DNA of 64,000 nucleotides, taken from assembly GCA_001310415.1 (NCBI GenBank), contig BAXE01000021.1, forward strand, positions 1 to 64,000, read 5' to 3'. Each line of letters begins with the position of its first letter. Within the stretch, counting starts at the first letter, position 1. Position numbers and translations under genes: made by a program. Positions 45,321 to 55,180 of this stretch are shown here, one piece after another. The notes under the pieces were generated by a model. It was not told the origin of the DNA, did no database searches, and saw nothing but the letters and a program-made list of their open reading frames with translations. The DNA is from Enterovibrio sp. JCM 19048. GTDB lineage: Bacteria; Pseudomonadota; Gammaproteobacteria; Enterobacterales; Vibrionaceae.

Positions 45321-46121
45321 TTAAGACGCATTGGCAACACTGGTGCTTTGTCTGGCCTGTTCTTCACGGCGCAGCATTTCTCCGGCAAGCGCCAGATAAG
45401 CTTTCGCTCCGCTGGACAGTTTGTCGTAATACATGGCCGGTTTGCCATGACTTGGTGCTTCCGCCAAACGCACATTACGTGGAATCACAGTGCGGTAGAC
45501 CTTGTCACCGAAGTGTTTCTTAATCTGTTCAGACACTTCTGTCGCCAGACGGTTGCGGGGATCGTACATGGTTCGTAGCAATCCTTCTACGTGCAAATCT
45601 GCGTTCACCACGCTGGCTAACTTGCTGATGGTATCCATCAACGCCGTCAGTCCTTCCAGTGCAAAATATTCACACTGCATCGGCACCAGCACAGAGTTTG
45701 CAGCCGTCATGGCATTGATTGTAAGAAGGTTAAGAGAAGGGGGACAATCAATGAAGATGAAATCATAGTTTTCACGAACGTCAATTAACGCATTGCGCAA
45801 TCTCACTTCGCGGGCGAACACTTCCATCAGTTTTATTTCCGCGGCGGTCACGTCGCCATTGGCCGCGATCAGATGATACCCGCCGGTGGTTTCCGTTACC
45901 ACCACATCGTTAAACGGGGTTTCTTCCACCAAAAGGTCGTAAGCGGTGGCATGGACATCATATTTGTCCACACCACTTGCCATGGTGGCATTCCCCTGAG
46001 GGTCAAGGTCAATTACAAGTACCTTGCGCTGTGTCGCTGCGAGCGACGCCGCCAGGTTAATACAGGTCGTTGTTTTTCCAACGCCGCCTTTTTGGTTTGC
46101 AACTGCAATGACTTTTCCCAC
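45321..46121 (-). CDS. parA: Chromosome-partitioning ATPase ParA
   Basis: Deviant Walker-type ATPase (KGGVGKTTTCINLAASLA near the N-terminus; DLDPQGNAT; FIDCPPSLNLLTINAM) that moves ParB-bound origins on nucleoid DNA. Intact at 266 residues. It lies in the rsmG-parA-parB order typical of origin-proximal par loci, 22 bases after rsmG. Confidence 0.97.
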   Translation of the reverse strand: MGKVIAVANQKGGVGKTTTCINLAASLAATQRKVLVIDLDPQGNATMASGVDKYDVHATAYDLLVEETPFNDVVVTETTGGYHLIAANGDVTAAEIKLMEVFAREVRLRNALIDVRENYDFIFIDCPPSLNLLTINAMTAANSVLVPMQCEYFALEGLTALMDTISKLASVVNADLHVEGLLRTMYDPRNRLATEVSEQIKKHFGDKVYRTVIPRNVRLAEAPSHGKPAMYYDKLSSGAKAYLALAGEMLRREEQARQSTSVANAS

Positions 46122-46143
46122 AAGTAAACCCCGCCGAATAATC

Positions 46144-46758
46144 TTATCTGGTCAAGATTACTAGATGACGTTGACCTTCCAATCCGGGAACCATCAAAGG
46201 TTTGATATCGGTCACAGAACAATCAGCAGGTAATGCGTCAATTTCGGTCTGGTCGACTTGTCCTTTCAACGCCAGGAACTGGCCGCCAGCGTTTGGCAGG
46301 TGATGACACCAGGTCACCATGTCTGTCATTGAGGCAAAAGCACGGCTCAATACACCATCAAACCCTTGTTCTGGTTGAAAATCTTCAACACGGCTCTGTA
46401 CAGGCGTAACGTTGGTGATTTTCAGTTCATGCAAGACCTGACGGATAAAACGGATACGCTTACCCAGACTGTCGAGCAGGGTAAATTGCTTGTCCGGGTT
46501 GATGATGGCCAGCGGAATACCTGGCAACCCAGGACCTGTACCTACATCGATGTATGTCTGTCCTTCCAGGTGTTTGCTTACCACGATGCTGTCCATGATG
46601 TGCTTGACGATCATTTCCTGCGGATCGCGTACTGACGTGAGGTTGTACGCTTTATTCCATTTGTGGAGCATTTCAACATAGCCAATCAGCTGGGCTTGTT
46701 GTTCGGCAGGGATCTCCATCCCTGCCTGTTCAATCAGTTGTGCAAGACGTTGTTTCAC
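46144..46758 (-). CDS. rsmG: 16S rRNA (guanine527-N7)-methyltransferase RsmG
   Basis: SAM-dependent methylase of 16S G527; loss gives low-level streptomycin resistance in other bacteria. Intact at 204 residues, with the SAM motif [15 protein letters not shown] and the substrate-loop [11 protein letters not shown]. It begins 6 bases after mnmG, the conserved gidAB pair next to oriC. Confidence 0.97.
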   Translation of the reverse strand: MKQRLAQLIEQAGMEIPAEQQAQLIGYVEMLHKWNKAYNLTSVRDPQEMIVKHIMDSIVVSKHLEGQTYIDVGTGPGLPGIPLAIINPDKQFTLLDSLGKRIRFIRQVLHELKITNVTPVQSRVEDFQPEQGFDGVLSRAFASMTDMVTWCHHLPNAGGQFLALKGQVDQTEIDALPADCSVTDIKPLMVPGLEGQRHLVILTR

Positions 46759-46764
46759 GAAGGA

Positions 46765-48653
46765 TCAGGCTCCCTTTTTCAGCATGCCTTGTTTTTTCAA
46801 ATGCACCAGCAGAATAGAAATGGCTGCTGGCGTGATACCGGAAATGCGCGACGCCTTACCGATAGTTTCAGGGCGGGTGTCCTGAAGCTTCGCCACCACT
46901 TCGTTCGACAACCCTTTGATTTGGCGGTAATCCAGCTCAAACGGCAGTACGGTGTTTTCATGGCGGGTCGATTTTTCAATTTCTTCTTTCTGGCGGTTGA
47001 TGTAACCGGCGTATTTGACCTGGATTTCCACCTGCTCAGAGGCCTGGGTGTCATCATGGGCTGGCGCAAACACTGGATTTGCAACCAGTTGATCGTACGT
47101 CACTTCCGGACGGCGCAGCAGATCCTCACCGTTAGCCTCGCGGGACAGCGGCGCTTTAAGGATCGCATTCAGCGCCTCTGCATGTTCAGAGGTTGGGTGG
47201 ATCCAGGTGCTGCGAAGGCGTTGCGCTTCCTGTTCCATGTTTTCCAGTTTCTGGTTGAAACGGGCCCAACGCACGTCATCCACCAGACCCAGCTGACGGC
47301 CAGCTTCGGTCAGGCGCAGGTCGGCATTGTCTTCACGTAGCAGCAGGCGGTATTCCGCACGGGACGTGAACATACGGTACGGTTCTTTGGTACCCATGGT
47401 CGACAGATCGTCAATCAACACACCCATGTAAGCCTGATCACGGCGAGGACACCAGCCTTCTTTGTCCTGAGAGAACAACGCAGCGTTGGTACCGGCCAGC
47501 AAACCTTGTGCCGCCGCTTCTTCGTAGCCTGTGGTGCCGTTAATCTGACCCGCAAAGAACAGGCCTTTAATAAATTTGGTTTCGAACGTTTGTTTCAAAT
47601 CACGTGGATCGAAGAAATCATACTCGATCGCATAACCTGGGCGGATCACCCTCGCGTTCTCGAATCCCTTGATCGAATGGATGATCCCCATCTGCACATC
47701 AAACGGCAGGCTGGTGGAGATCCCGTTCGGATAGAGTTCGTTGGTCGTCAGGCCTTCCGGCTCAACGAAAATCTGGTGTTTATCCTTGTCAGCAAAACGC
47801 ATCACCTTGTCTTCGATAGACGGGCAGTAGCGTGGGCCAATCCCTTCAATCACACCGGCATACATCGGACTGCGGTCCAGGTTATTGCGGATCACATCGT
47901 GCGTTTTTTCATTGGTGTAGGTGATGTAACACGGTACCTGACGTGGGTGTTCTGACACGTGACCCATGAAGGAAAAGACCGGGCACGGGTTATCACCATG
48001 CTGCTCTTCCATCACGCTGAAATCGACGGTACGCGCATCAATGCGCGGTGGGGTGCCGGTTTTCAGGCGATCAACACGGAACGGCAGTTCACGAAGGCGA
48101 TCAGCCAACGCGATCGACGGTGGATCACCGGCACGGCCACCGGCGTAGTTTTCCAGACCAATGTGGATTTTACCGCCAAGGAAAGTACCAACGGTTAAAA
48201 CAACCGCACGGGCACGGAATTTCAGGCCCATTTCGGTCACAACACCCGTAACCTGATCCTGCTCAACGATCAGGTCAGTCACTGCTTGCTGGAACAGCAT
48301 CAGGTTTGGCTGGTTTTCCAGTGCTTCACGTACCGCAGCTTTGTAAAGTGCGCGGTCTGCCTGGGCGCGTGTCGCCCTGACAGCTGGGCCTTTGGATGCA
48401 TTCAGTGTACGGAATTGAATACCACCCTTGTCGATGGCGCGGGCCATCAGCCACCCAATGCATCGACTTCTTTCACCAGATGTCCTTTTCCGATCCCGCC
48501 GATAGCTGGGTTACATGACATTTGCCCCAATGTATCAATGTTGTGTGTCAGCAGCAGGGTCTGTTGACCCATACGTGCAGCGGCCATTGCCGCTTCCGTA
48601 CCTGCATGACCACCACCAACAACGATGACATCAAAGTTATCCTGGTAAAACAT
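46765..48653 (-). CDS. mnmG: tRNA uridine-5-carboxymethylaminomethyl modification enzyme MnmG (frameshifted)
   Basis: FAD-dependent partner of MnmE in wobble U34 modification. The N-terminal dinucleotide fold [20 protein letters not shown], the [22 protein letters not shown] signature and the C-terminal helical domain that contacts MnmE/tRNA are visible. One C is missing near 48445 (GGC-CTG read as GGC-TGA), creating a false stop after DALGG; repaired length is 629 residues. It is the gene immediately left of oriC. Confidence 0.97.
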
Positions 48654-48764
48654 GGTGTGACCTCAATAAGGAATGTGTTGATCGGTTTGATGAGCAAAAG
48701 AGGATCATTCTACCGCTTTTCCAAATTGGAGAGAACCAAAAGTGTGATCTTTGATCGAAGTGGG

Positions 48765-49040
48765 GCTCTTAAATATATATAAAGATCTTTATATAGATCT
48801 TTTATTTTGATCTCTTATTAGGATCGACGATCTCTGTGGATAAGTTTTAAATGATCAACATGATCATGCGTTTAAGAGGGATCGATTTCTGTGTGTGAGC
48901 TTGGATCAAATGCGGTACAGTCTGGGATCAAAATGGATAGTTATCAACAAGGCGGGAAATCAGGAAAAGTTGTTATTGGGATAACTATAGGTTTAACACC
49001 GTTAGATCCATAGTTATCCACAATACGTAGATCACGAAAT
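48765..49040. other. oriC: Chromosomal replication origin oriC
   Basis: Aligns by eye with E. coli oriC. AT-rich unwinding element with three 13-mers: GATCTTTATATAG (48784), GATCTTTTATTTT (48796) and GATCTCTTATTAG (48809). DnaA boxes: R1 TGTGGATAA (48835-48843), an R2-position TTATCAACA (48941-48949), TTGGGATAA (48977-48985) and R4 TTATCCACA (49014-49022). Twelve GATC (Dam/SeqA) sites lie between 48784 and 49033, four more to the left. Location between mnmG and mioC is the classical one. Confidence 0.96.
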
Positions 49041-49071
49041 TGAATAATTATCGAGACGTCATTACAGTAAT

Positions 49072-49518
49072 TTATTCACAAAATGCCTGCTTGTGTTGGG
49101 ATAACCAGGCTTCCGCAGGCTCTTCAGGCAAGGGGTGTTCTAGAATGTCAATTTCCAGCATGGGCGCGAGTGACTGGGCTCCCAGACCGGTAAGCAAGCT
49201 CTCCGCTGCGCGTCCTGCACCACAAAAGGTGTCATAGCTTGAGTCACCAATAGCGATAACCGCAAACTTCAGGTTGCTGAGATCGGGAGCATTTTTCTCC
49301 AGTTGCTCCATCAGTGGTGCCAGGTTTTCAGGGTAGTCACCGGCACCGTGGGTTGATGTGATCAGCAATAAGATCCTGGCATCGAGGACGTCGTTGATTT
49401 CGCCTTCGTTGATCACATCGACAGGGATGTTTTCCTGGGTCATCAGATCGCTGAGGTGATCGCCGACATATTCAGCGCCGCCGAGGGTGCTCCCGGTGAT
49501 CAGGGTAATGTTCTGCAT
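49072..49518 (-). CDS. mioC: Flavodoxin-like protein MioC
   Basis: 148-residue FMN-binding flavodoxin-fold protein; in E. coli needed in vitro for biotin synthase electron transfer and its transcription enters oriC. Intact: phosphate loop GSTLGGAEYVGDHL, TSTHGAGDYPENL and IGDSSYDTFCGAG contact FMN. It is transcribed towards oriC, 30 bases from R4. Confidence 0.95.
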   Translation of the reverse strand: MQNITLITGSTLGGAEYVGDHLSDLMTQENIPVDVINEGEINDVLDARILLLITSTHGAGDYPENLAPLMEQLEKNAPDLSNLKFAVIAIGDSSYDTFCGAGRAAESLLTGLGAQSLAPMLEIDILEHPLPEEPAEAWLSQHKQAFCE

Positions 49519-49583
49519 GGGCTGTTCTCTAACCTGTAGGGGTAAAAACAGCCAGTATTCAGGCCTGAACCCTGGGCGTCAAG

Positions 49584-50711
49584 TCAGCTTGGCTGGCAAT
49601 GCTCACTGCGGTACAAAGCATTGATCCCTTTGGGCGTCAGGGACTGTATTTTGTTTTTCCCGCGTTTCTTGGCGTTAAACATCGCACTCATGGCCGTATC
49701 GATAAGCTGGAAGCCTGCCAGGCACCCTTCATTGGATGTCGTGACACCTAAGCTGGCAGTCCGTTTGACGGCTGTGTTGTCCAGCAACACGACACTTCGC
49801 CCGATAGCGACCTTGAGATGCTCAGCGATTCTTAATGCGTCATTGGCCTGGGTATCACGCAGCAAGACCACAAAATTGTCTGCGTAAAGCCGCCCCAACG
49901 GTGTGGCGGGTGGCAAGTGTTCTTTAAGCAAATCAGCGACATGCATCAGCACCCGGTCTCCGGTGTTTCTTCCGTGCATGTCATTGATTTGTTTGAAATC
50001 GTCCAGGTTGATTGCAATCACTGACAGCGGTTGACTGCGTCTTTGAGCCTGAAAGTAAAGTTCATCGGCCTGGTTATAGATACTCTGGCTGTTGGACGTT
50101 TCAGTCAGTAAATCGTCATGGATAAGGCGGCGGGATGAATCATCAATTGATTTCAAATCGACAAAGTAAAAATCAGTCAGTGATACCGAGGCGAGGACAA
50201 AAAGCAGGATCACGCATAGATAGGCGGTGCGGGCATTGGTGTCCGTCAGGGTCAGGATTGGGTCTGACGAGGGTATGGTCTTGGCCAGAAACAGAAGCAC
50301 AATGGCGACCAGGGACAAGGTGTATCTGGGCAAGCGTTCATTGGGATCAAACACCAGAACAACAGTAGTGGGAACCACCAGCAACAGCAATTCTGTTTCA
50401 AAATTGTCTGACAGGACAAACAGGGGTAACAGCATTTGCTGCAAGAAGAAAACCACGAATATCCAGTACTTTGCTATCCACAGTATCCCCTCGCGTGTCA
50501 GCACAAAGGTGATGATATAAAGGAAGGCAAACAGGCCGTTTAGCAGGGCTGCTGTGCTACTGCCAAACGCGAACCAGAATAGAGCCGAGAACAATAGGGT
50601 GCCACCGACAGACAGACTGGCGAGGAGGTTAACCATTCGGAGGTGGTGAACCTGCAGTTTGTCGCAGCGTTCGATCCCTAGATTGAGAAGAGGGCTTAAG
50701 CTGTTGATCAT
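49584..50711 (-). CDS. Membrane protein with degenerate GGDEF domain
   Basis: 375-residue protein with about six hydrophobic segments in residues 25-190, then a GGDEF-type domain from about 205 (HDDLLTETSNSQSIY, NLDDFKQINDMHG, NTGDRVLMHVADLL). The active-site loop reads YADNF instead of GGDEF, so cyclase activity is very unlikely; it may bind GTP or c-di-GMP or act as a partner. I chose ATG 50711 because the only start further out is TTG. It sits between mioC and mnmE, where vibrios and E. coli generally have other small genes or none. Intact reading frame. Confidence 0.85.
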   Translation of the reverse strand: MINSLSPLLNLGIERCDKLQVHHLRMVNLLASLSVGGTLLFSALFWFAFGSSTAALLNGLFAFLYIITFVLTREGILWIAKYWIFVVFFLQQMLLPLFVLSDNFETELLLLVVPTTVVLVFDPNERLPRYTLSLVAIVLLFLAKTIPSSDPILTLTDTNARTAYLCVILLFVLASVSLTDFYFVDLKSIDDSSRRLIHDDLLTETSNSQSIYNQADELYFQAQRRSQPLSVIAINLDDFKQINDMHGRNTGDRVLMHVADLLKEHLPPATPLGRLYADNFVVLLRDTQANDALRIAEHLKVAIGRSVVLLDNTAVKRTASLGVTTSNEGCLAGFQLIDTAMSAMFNAKKRGKNKIQSLTPKGINALYRSEHCQPS

Positions 50712-50776
50712 CACTTCATCTGGATTGGCTGAATATGTGATCAAGTGTAGCAAAGGTGGGATGTTTCGCCGGGGAA

Positions 50777-50800
50777 AGCGGGGCCTTCGATGGCCCCGCT
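50777..50800 (-). terminator. Terminator after mnmE
   Basis: Minus-strand AGCGGGGCC-ATCGAA-GGCCCCGCT followed by TTCC, 7 bases past the stop. Confidence 0.75.
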
Positions 50801-50806
50801 TACAGG

Positions 50807-52170
50807 TTATTTTCCGATACAGAAAGAGCTGAAGATCCGACCCAGCAGATCGTCCGAGCTGAATTCACCGGTAATTTCTGACAGGTGCTGTTGGGCAATA
50901 CGCAGCTCTTCAGCCAGAATTTCACCGGCCATGTAGCCTTCTAGTTGTTCTTTACCAATATCTAGATGGCGCGCTGCAGCATCCAGCGCTTCCAGGTGGC
51001 GGCGGCGGGCCATAAAGCCGCCCTCAGTGGCACCAGAGAAGCCCATACAGGCTTTCAGGTGTTCACGCAGGGCATCGACCCCTTCGCCGGTTTTGGCACT
51101 CAGGCGAATCAGTGTAGGTTGGCTGGCGTGGCAAATACCCAGTGGTTCACCGGTCATGTCGGCCTTGTTGCGGATAACCGTCATGCCGATATTTTCCGGC
51201 AGGCGATCGATAAACTCCGGCCAGATTTCTTCTGGTGAGGTTGCAGTGGTGGTGGTGCCATCCACCATAAACAGAACACGGTCAGCCTGTTTGATTTCAT
51301 CCCAGGCGCGTTCGATACCAATGCGTTCTACTTCATCAGACGCATCACGAAGACCTGCGGTGTCGATAATATGCAGCGGCATACCATCAATATGAATATG
51401 TTCGCGCAGCACGTCTCGGGTGGTGCCGGCTATGTCGGTCACAATCGCACTCTCTTTGCCGGACAGGGCATTTAGGAGGCTCGATTTACCGGCGTTAGGG
51501 CGACCTGCAATCACCACTTTCATCCCTTCGCGCATGATAGCGCCCTGGTTAGCGGCTTTGCGCACGTCATCGAGGGAAGTGATGATCTCGTCGAGCTCTC
51601 CGGCCACCTTTCCGTCTGACAGAAAGTCGATTTCCTCATCGGGAAAATCAATGGCGGCTTCGACATAGATACGCAGGTGAATCAAGGCTTCCACCAGTGT
51701 GTTGACCTTGGTGGAAAACGCGCCTTGCAGGCTTTGCAGCGCACTTTTCGCGGCTTGCTCAGAGCTTGCGTCAATCAGGTCGGCGATCGCTTCTGCCTGC
51801 GCCAGGTCCAGTTTGTCGTTCAAGAATGCACGCTCGGAAAACTCTCCCGGACGGCAGTGCGCACGCCGTCGAGTTCAAGGATGCGTTTGATCAGCATGTC
51901 CATGATAACCGGGCCGCCGTGGCCTTGCAGTTCAAGGACATCTTCGCCGGTAAAGGAATTCGGGGCTTTGAAATACAGCGCGATACCCTGGTCGATGGCG
52001 TTGCCGTCGGTGTCTTTAAACGGCAGGTACTCGGCGCGGCGAACCGGCAGTTCGCGGCCAGTAACGGCCTGAGCAACAGCAAGGGCCTTAGGGCCGGAGA
52101 CGCGGATAATGCCGACACCACCGCGTCCCGGTGGTGTCGCCTGCGCAACAATAGTGTCTGAATGGGTCAT
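50807..52170 (-). CDS. mnmE: tRNA modification GTPase MnmE (frameshifted)
   Basis: GTPase partner of MnmG in U34 modification. An N-terminal THF-binding domain ([14 protein letters not shown]), a G domain with [23 protein letters not shown] and DTAGLRD, and the C-terminal CIGK motif are all visible. One C is missing near 51855 (GCC-CGT in [17 protein letters not shown]); repaired length is 454 residues, as in E. coli. Confidence 0.97.
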
Positions 52171-52247
52171 GGAGCGTTACCTGCTGCGTAAATTTTGGGG
52201 ATTAGTGTATACCAAAATAAGGTTTCACCTGGTGTCATAAAAGCACA

Positions 52248-52269
52248 AAGGCGGCCCTGGGGCCGCCTT
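52248..52269 (-). terminator. Terminator after yidC
   Basis: Hairpin AAGGCGGCC-CTGG-GGCCGCCTT followed on the minus strand by TGTGCTTTT. Confidence 0.65.
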
Positions 52270-52286
52270 ATTACTGTGCGTTGGCA

Positions 52287-53904
52287 TTACTTACGGCTGT
52301 GTAGGCCTTTTTTCTCCAGCGCGCGGTAAATCAGCGTCTGCTGGATAAGTGTCACGATGTTAGACACCAGCCAGTACAGAACGAGACCTGCTGGGAACCA
52401 CAGGAAGAACACGGTGAACATCACAGGCATGAAGTTCATGATCTTCTGCTGCATTGGGTCGGTCACTGTGCTTGGGCTCATCTTCTGGATCATGAACATT
52501 GACGCACCCATCAGCAGCGGCAGCACATAGTATGGATCTGGCGCAGACAGGTCGTGAATCCACAGCATGAACGGCGCATGGCGCAGCTCTACGGATTCCA
52601 TCAATGCCCAGTAAAGTGCAATGAAGATTGGCATTTGAAGGAGCAGAGGAAGACAGCCACCCAGCGGGTTGACTTTCTCTTTCTTATACAGCTCCATCAT
52701 TTCCTGCTCATGCGCTGGCGGTCGTCGCCGATACGCTCACGCATTTCTTGCAGTTTTGGCTGCAGCAGGCGCATTTTCGCCATCGAGGTGTACTGCGCTT
52801 TAGTCAGCGGGTACATCGCGCCACGGACGATGAAGGTCAGGATAATGATTGCTACACCCCAGTTACCCACAAAACCGTGGATAGTCGACAGCAACCAGTG
52901 CAGTGGCTTGCAATAAACCACAGCCAGCCGTAATCCACGGTCAGATTCAGGTTTGGTGCCACTTTCGCCATTTGGTCCTGAAGCTTAGGACCTACCCACA
53001 GGGTCGAATCCAAGGTCACTTCTTTGCCTGGTTCAACCGTGGTGGTTGGGTAGCGGACACCGATAAAACCAAGGCCATCGCTGGTGCGGGTGTAAAGGTT
53101 CACGTCGCCGGTTGCATGAGGGATCCAAGCCGCAACGAAATAGTGTTGCATCATGCCCGCCCAGCCATCTTTGGTGATAGTCAGGTTCAGGTTTCTGTCC
53201 TTCATATCATCAAAGCTGTATTTCTCGTATTTTGACTCGTCAGCAGAGTACACACCACCACGGTAGGTAGGCATGGTCAGGCTGCCGCCGTCATCCATCA
53301 GATTCTGTTTCAGCTGTGCATACATCTGAACGCTGGCTGGCTTATCGCTCTGGTTGTTGATGGTGTAATCCACATCAACCGCGTAGCTGTCGCGCTTCAG
53401 GATGAATGTTTTGGTGTAAGTGATGCCATCTTTCACCACAGTCATTGGAACACGCAGTTCGTTCTGATCTTTGCCCATGACAAAGTCAGTGCCGTCAGTG
53501 GTGTATTGAGCACGGCCGCTTACGGTGTCGATACCGTTAGAACCGATCAGGCCACTTTGCGCTTCGAAAACGTGGTTAGGCTGGTTCTTCAGCAGAACGA
53601 ATTTTGCTTCTGAATCCAGTTCTGCATCGTAATCGTTCAGTTGTGCACGAACGATGTCACCACCATGTGTGTCAACGGTCAAAGTCAGCACATCACTTTG
53701 CAGGGTGATCAGTTTGTCGGAAACCTTGTCCTGCGTCAGAGGCGCATTGGCATCGGCGCTGGCGGGTACATCACCACTGTGTTGTGCTTGCTGAGTGACG
53801 CCCTGTCCCTGTGGTTGGGGGTTGGTTGCTTCCGTCCAGTTGAGGTACAACATGAAGGATACAAACATTAGGGCAATCAACAGGATATTGCGTTGAGAAT
53901 CCAT
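52287..53904 (-). CDS. yidC: Membrane protein insertase YidC (two frameshifts)
   Basis: Inner-membrane insertase and Sec partner. N-terminal membrane anchor ([21 protein letters not shown]), large periplasmic beta-domain (about 30-320) and five conserved helices including [18 protein letters not shown] with the hydrophilic-groove Arg. One A is missing near 52911 ([16 protein letters not shown]) and one C near 52709 ([20 protein letters not shown]). Repaired length is 539 residues. It lies 2 bases after yidD. Confidence 0.97.
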
Positions 53905-53906
53905 TG

Positions 53907-54166
53907 TTAATTGTCTCGATTATTAGGATGACGCGGGGGTACAGGATCGTACCCACCATTATTTAGAGGATGGCATTTTAATAAACGTTTGCTGGCTAAC
54001 CAACAACCTTTTATCACACCGTGACGGTTGACCGCTTCTATGGCGTATTGAGAGCATGTCGGCGTAAAGCGACAGCGAGGCCCCAGAAGTGGGCTGATGA
54101 AGAGTTGATATGCGCGAAACAGTCCGACGACTATTTTTTCGCGGCGGTCTGGACAAACGTTGCCAT
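53907..54166 (-). CDS. yidD: Membrane protein insertion efficiency factor YidD (frameshifted)
   Basis: Small basic membrane-associated protein helping YidC-dependent insertion. The core [25 protein letters not shown] and [19 protein letters not shown] is certain. The T run at 54134-54139 appears one base short; with seven T the frame opens upstream to ATG 54166 inside rnpA ([21 protein letters not shown]), giving 86 residues. The rnpA/yidD overlap is normal for this locus. Confidence 0.88.
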
Positions 54167-54489
54167 AACTTATCGAGCAGCGCACTCAGTTCTTCGTTAC
54201 TGAGCTCATTGGCACTTTTCTTAGCAATCACAACAAAATCTTTTGCCGGTAGCGAATGCTGGTTCAAACGAAAACTTTCACGTACAAGACGTTTAAAGCG
54301 ATTTCGATCGACGGCAAGTTTGATTTGTTTTTTAGGCACAGCTTGACCCAAACGAGGACGTTCGAGACTGTTGTTGCGAGCAAGAATGGTTAAGTGGGGT
54401 GAGCCAGCGCGATGAGGTTGCTGGAAGACAAAGTTGAAATGTTCGGGAGTTAACAGACGTAACTCCCGAGAGAAAGCTAGCTTTTTCAC
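54131..54489 (-). CDS. rnpA: Ribonuclease P protein component RnpA (frameshifted at C-terminus)
   Basis: Protein cofactor of RNase P in tRNA 5' maturation. The family RNR motif is present as [15 protein letters not shown]. As written the frame runs 57 residues too far; restoring one base in the run at 54134-54139 ends it at PPRKK and a TAG at 54131-54133, exactly 119 residues as in E. coli. It starts 13 bases after rpmH. Confidence 0.95.
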
Positions 54490-54502
54490 AAATCGCTAAG
54501 GA

Positions 54503-54637
54503 TTATTTTGAAAGCTTGCTACGGCCTTTCGCACGGCGAGCGGCGATAACCTTACGGCCGTTCTTAGTCGCCATGCGCGCACGGAAACCGTGAGTGCGCT
54601 TACGCTTTAGAACTGAAGGTTGAAAAGTGCGTTTCAT
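54503..54637 (-). CDS. rpmH: 50S ribosomal protein L34
   Basis: 44-residue very basic ribosomal protein, [20 protein letters not shown] at the start and GRSKLSK at the end. Intact. Two promoters lie upstream at 54723 and 54797. Heads the rpmH-rnpA-yidD-yidC run and is divergent from dnaA. Confidence 0.98.
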   Translation of the reverse strand: MKRTFQPSVLKRKRTHGFRARMATKNGRKVIAARRAKGRSKLSK

Positions 54638-54722
54638 GGTTTCTACCTTATTACTGATCAGTTTTTAGGTTTGTTAACCCGACGTGGGACAAAAGTCCGA
54701 CGCCTCTCAACAAAGAGGGCGG

Positions 54723-54751
54723 ATTGTAATCACTGACTGAGATATAGTCAA
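54723..54751 (-). promoter_or_regulatory. rpmH proximal promoter
   Basis: -35 TTGACT (54746-54751), 17-base spacer, -10 TACAAT (54723-54728). Confidence 0.75.
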
Positions 54752-54796
54752 TGTTAAAACCACGGATGGTCGCAATCCTGCCTTCTCGGGCGCGCA

Positions 54797-54824
54797 ATTA
54801 TACGTGCTCGTTCGCCAAGCGCAA
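54797..54824 (-). promoter_or_regulatory. rpmH distal promoter
   Basis: -10 TATAAT (54797-54802), 16-base spacer, weak -35 TTGCGC (54819-54824), then a GC-rich TGCGCGCCC discriminator suggesting growth-rate control. Confidence 0.55.
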
Positions 54825-54840
54825 GGATCCTTTTGCGATC

Positions 54841-55079
54841 TTATCCACTTTGGGTTGTGTAATTTCTGTGCCGAAGTATGGATGACCGGGTATAAAGCGT
54901 AAATAAGTGTGCAAAAGGAATTTTTCTTTCTGATGATCATCCATCACGTTTTGTGGATGGAAAGAGACAACCCTGTGATCGGATCATCGGAATTTTCGGC
55001 CAAATTCGAATAATTCTGTGAGTAAGTGGGGCATTAGGTGTGCTGATCTCGTCACAGCTTGTGCGATCTGTGTGTATAA
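54841..55079. promoter_or_regulatory. DnaA boxes in the dnaA/rpmH intergenic region
   Basis: TTATCCACT (54841-54849), TGTGGATGG (54952-54960) and TGTGTATAA (55071-55079, complement of the R2-type TTATACACA). The 543-base gap 54638-55180 holds no gene; it contains the rpmH promoters and these boxes, consistent with DnaA autoregulation. Confidence 0.6.
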
Positions 55080-55180
55080 CTTCGATCTTATTCACTGCAA
55101 ACGGGATCTTCTTGCTGGCGATCCGCCTCGTACAAGTATAAAATTACTTCCCTTTTCGATTATTGAGTGTGGAGTCAGAC

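Noticed and set aside
54131..54166. Programmed frameshift at the A-run shared by rnpA and yidD
   Set aside because: A slippery A run in an overlap is suggestive, but one added base yields exactly the standard RnpA C-terminus and YidD N-terminus, so a lost base is simpler.
53959..54489. A 176-residue RnpA with a long novel C-terminal tail
   Set aside because: The tail is yidD read in the wrong frame.
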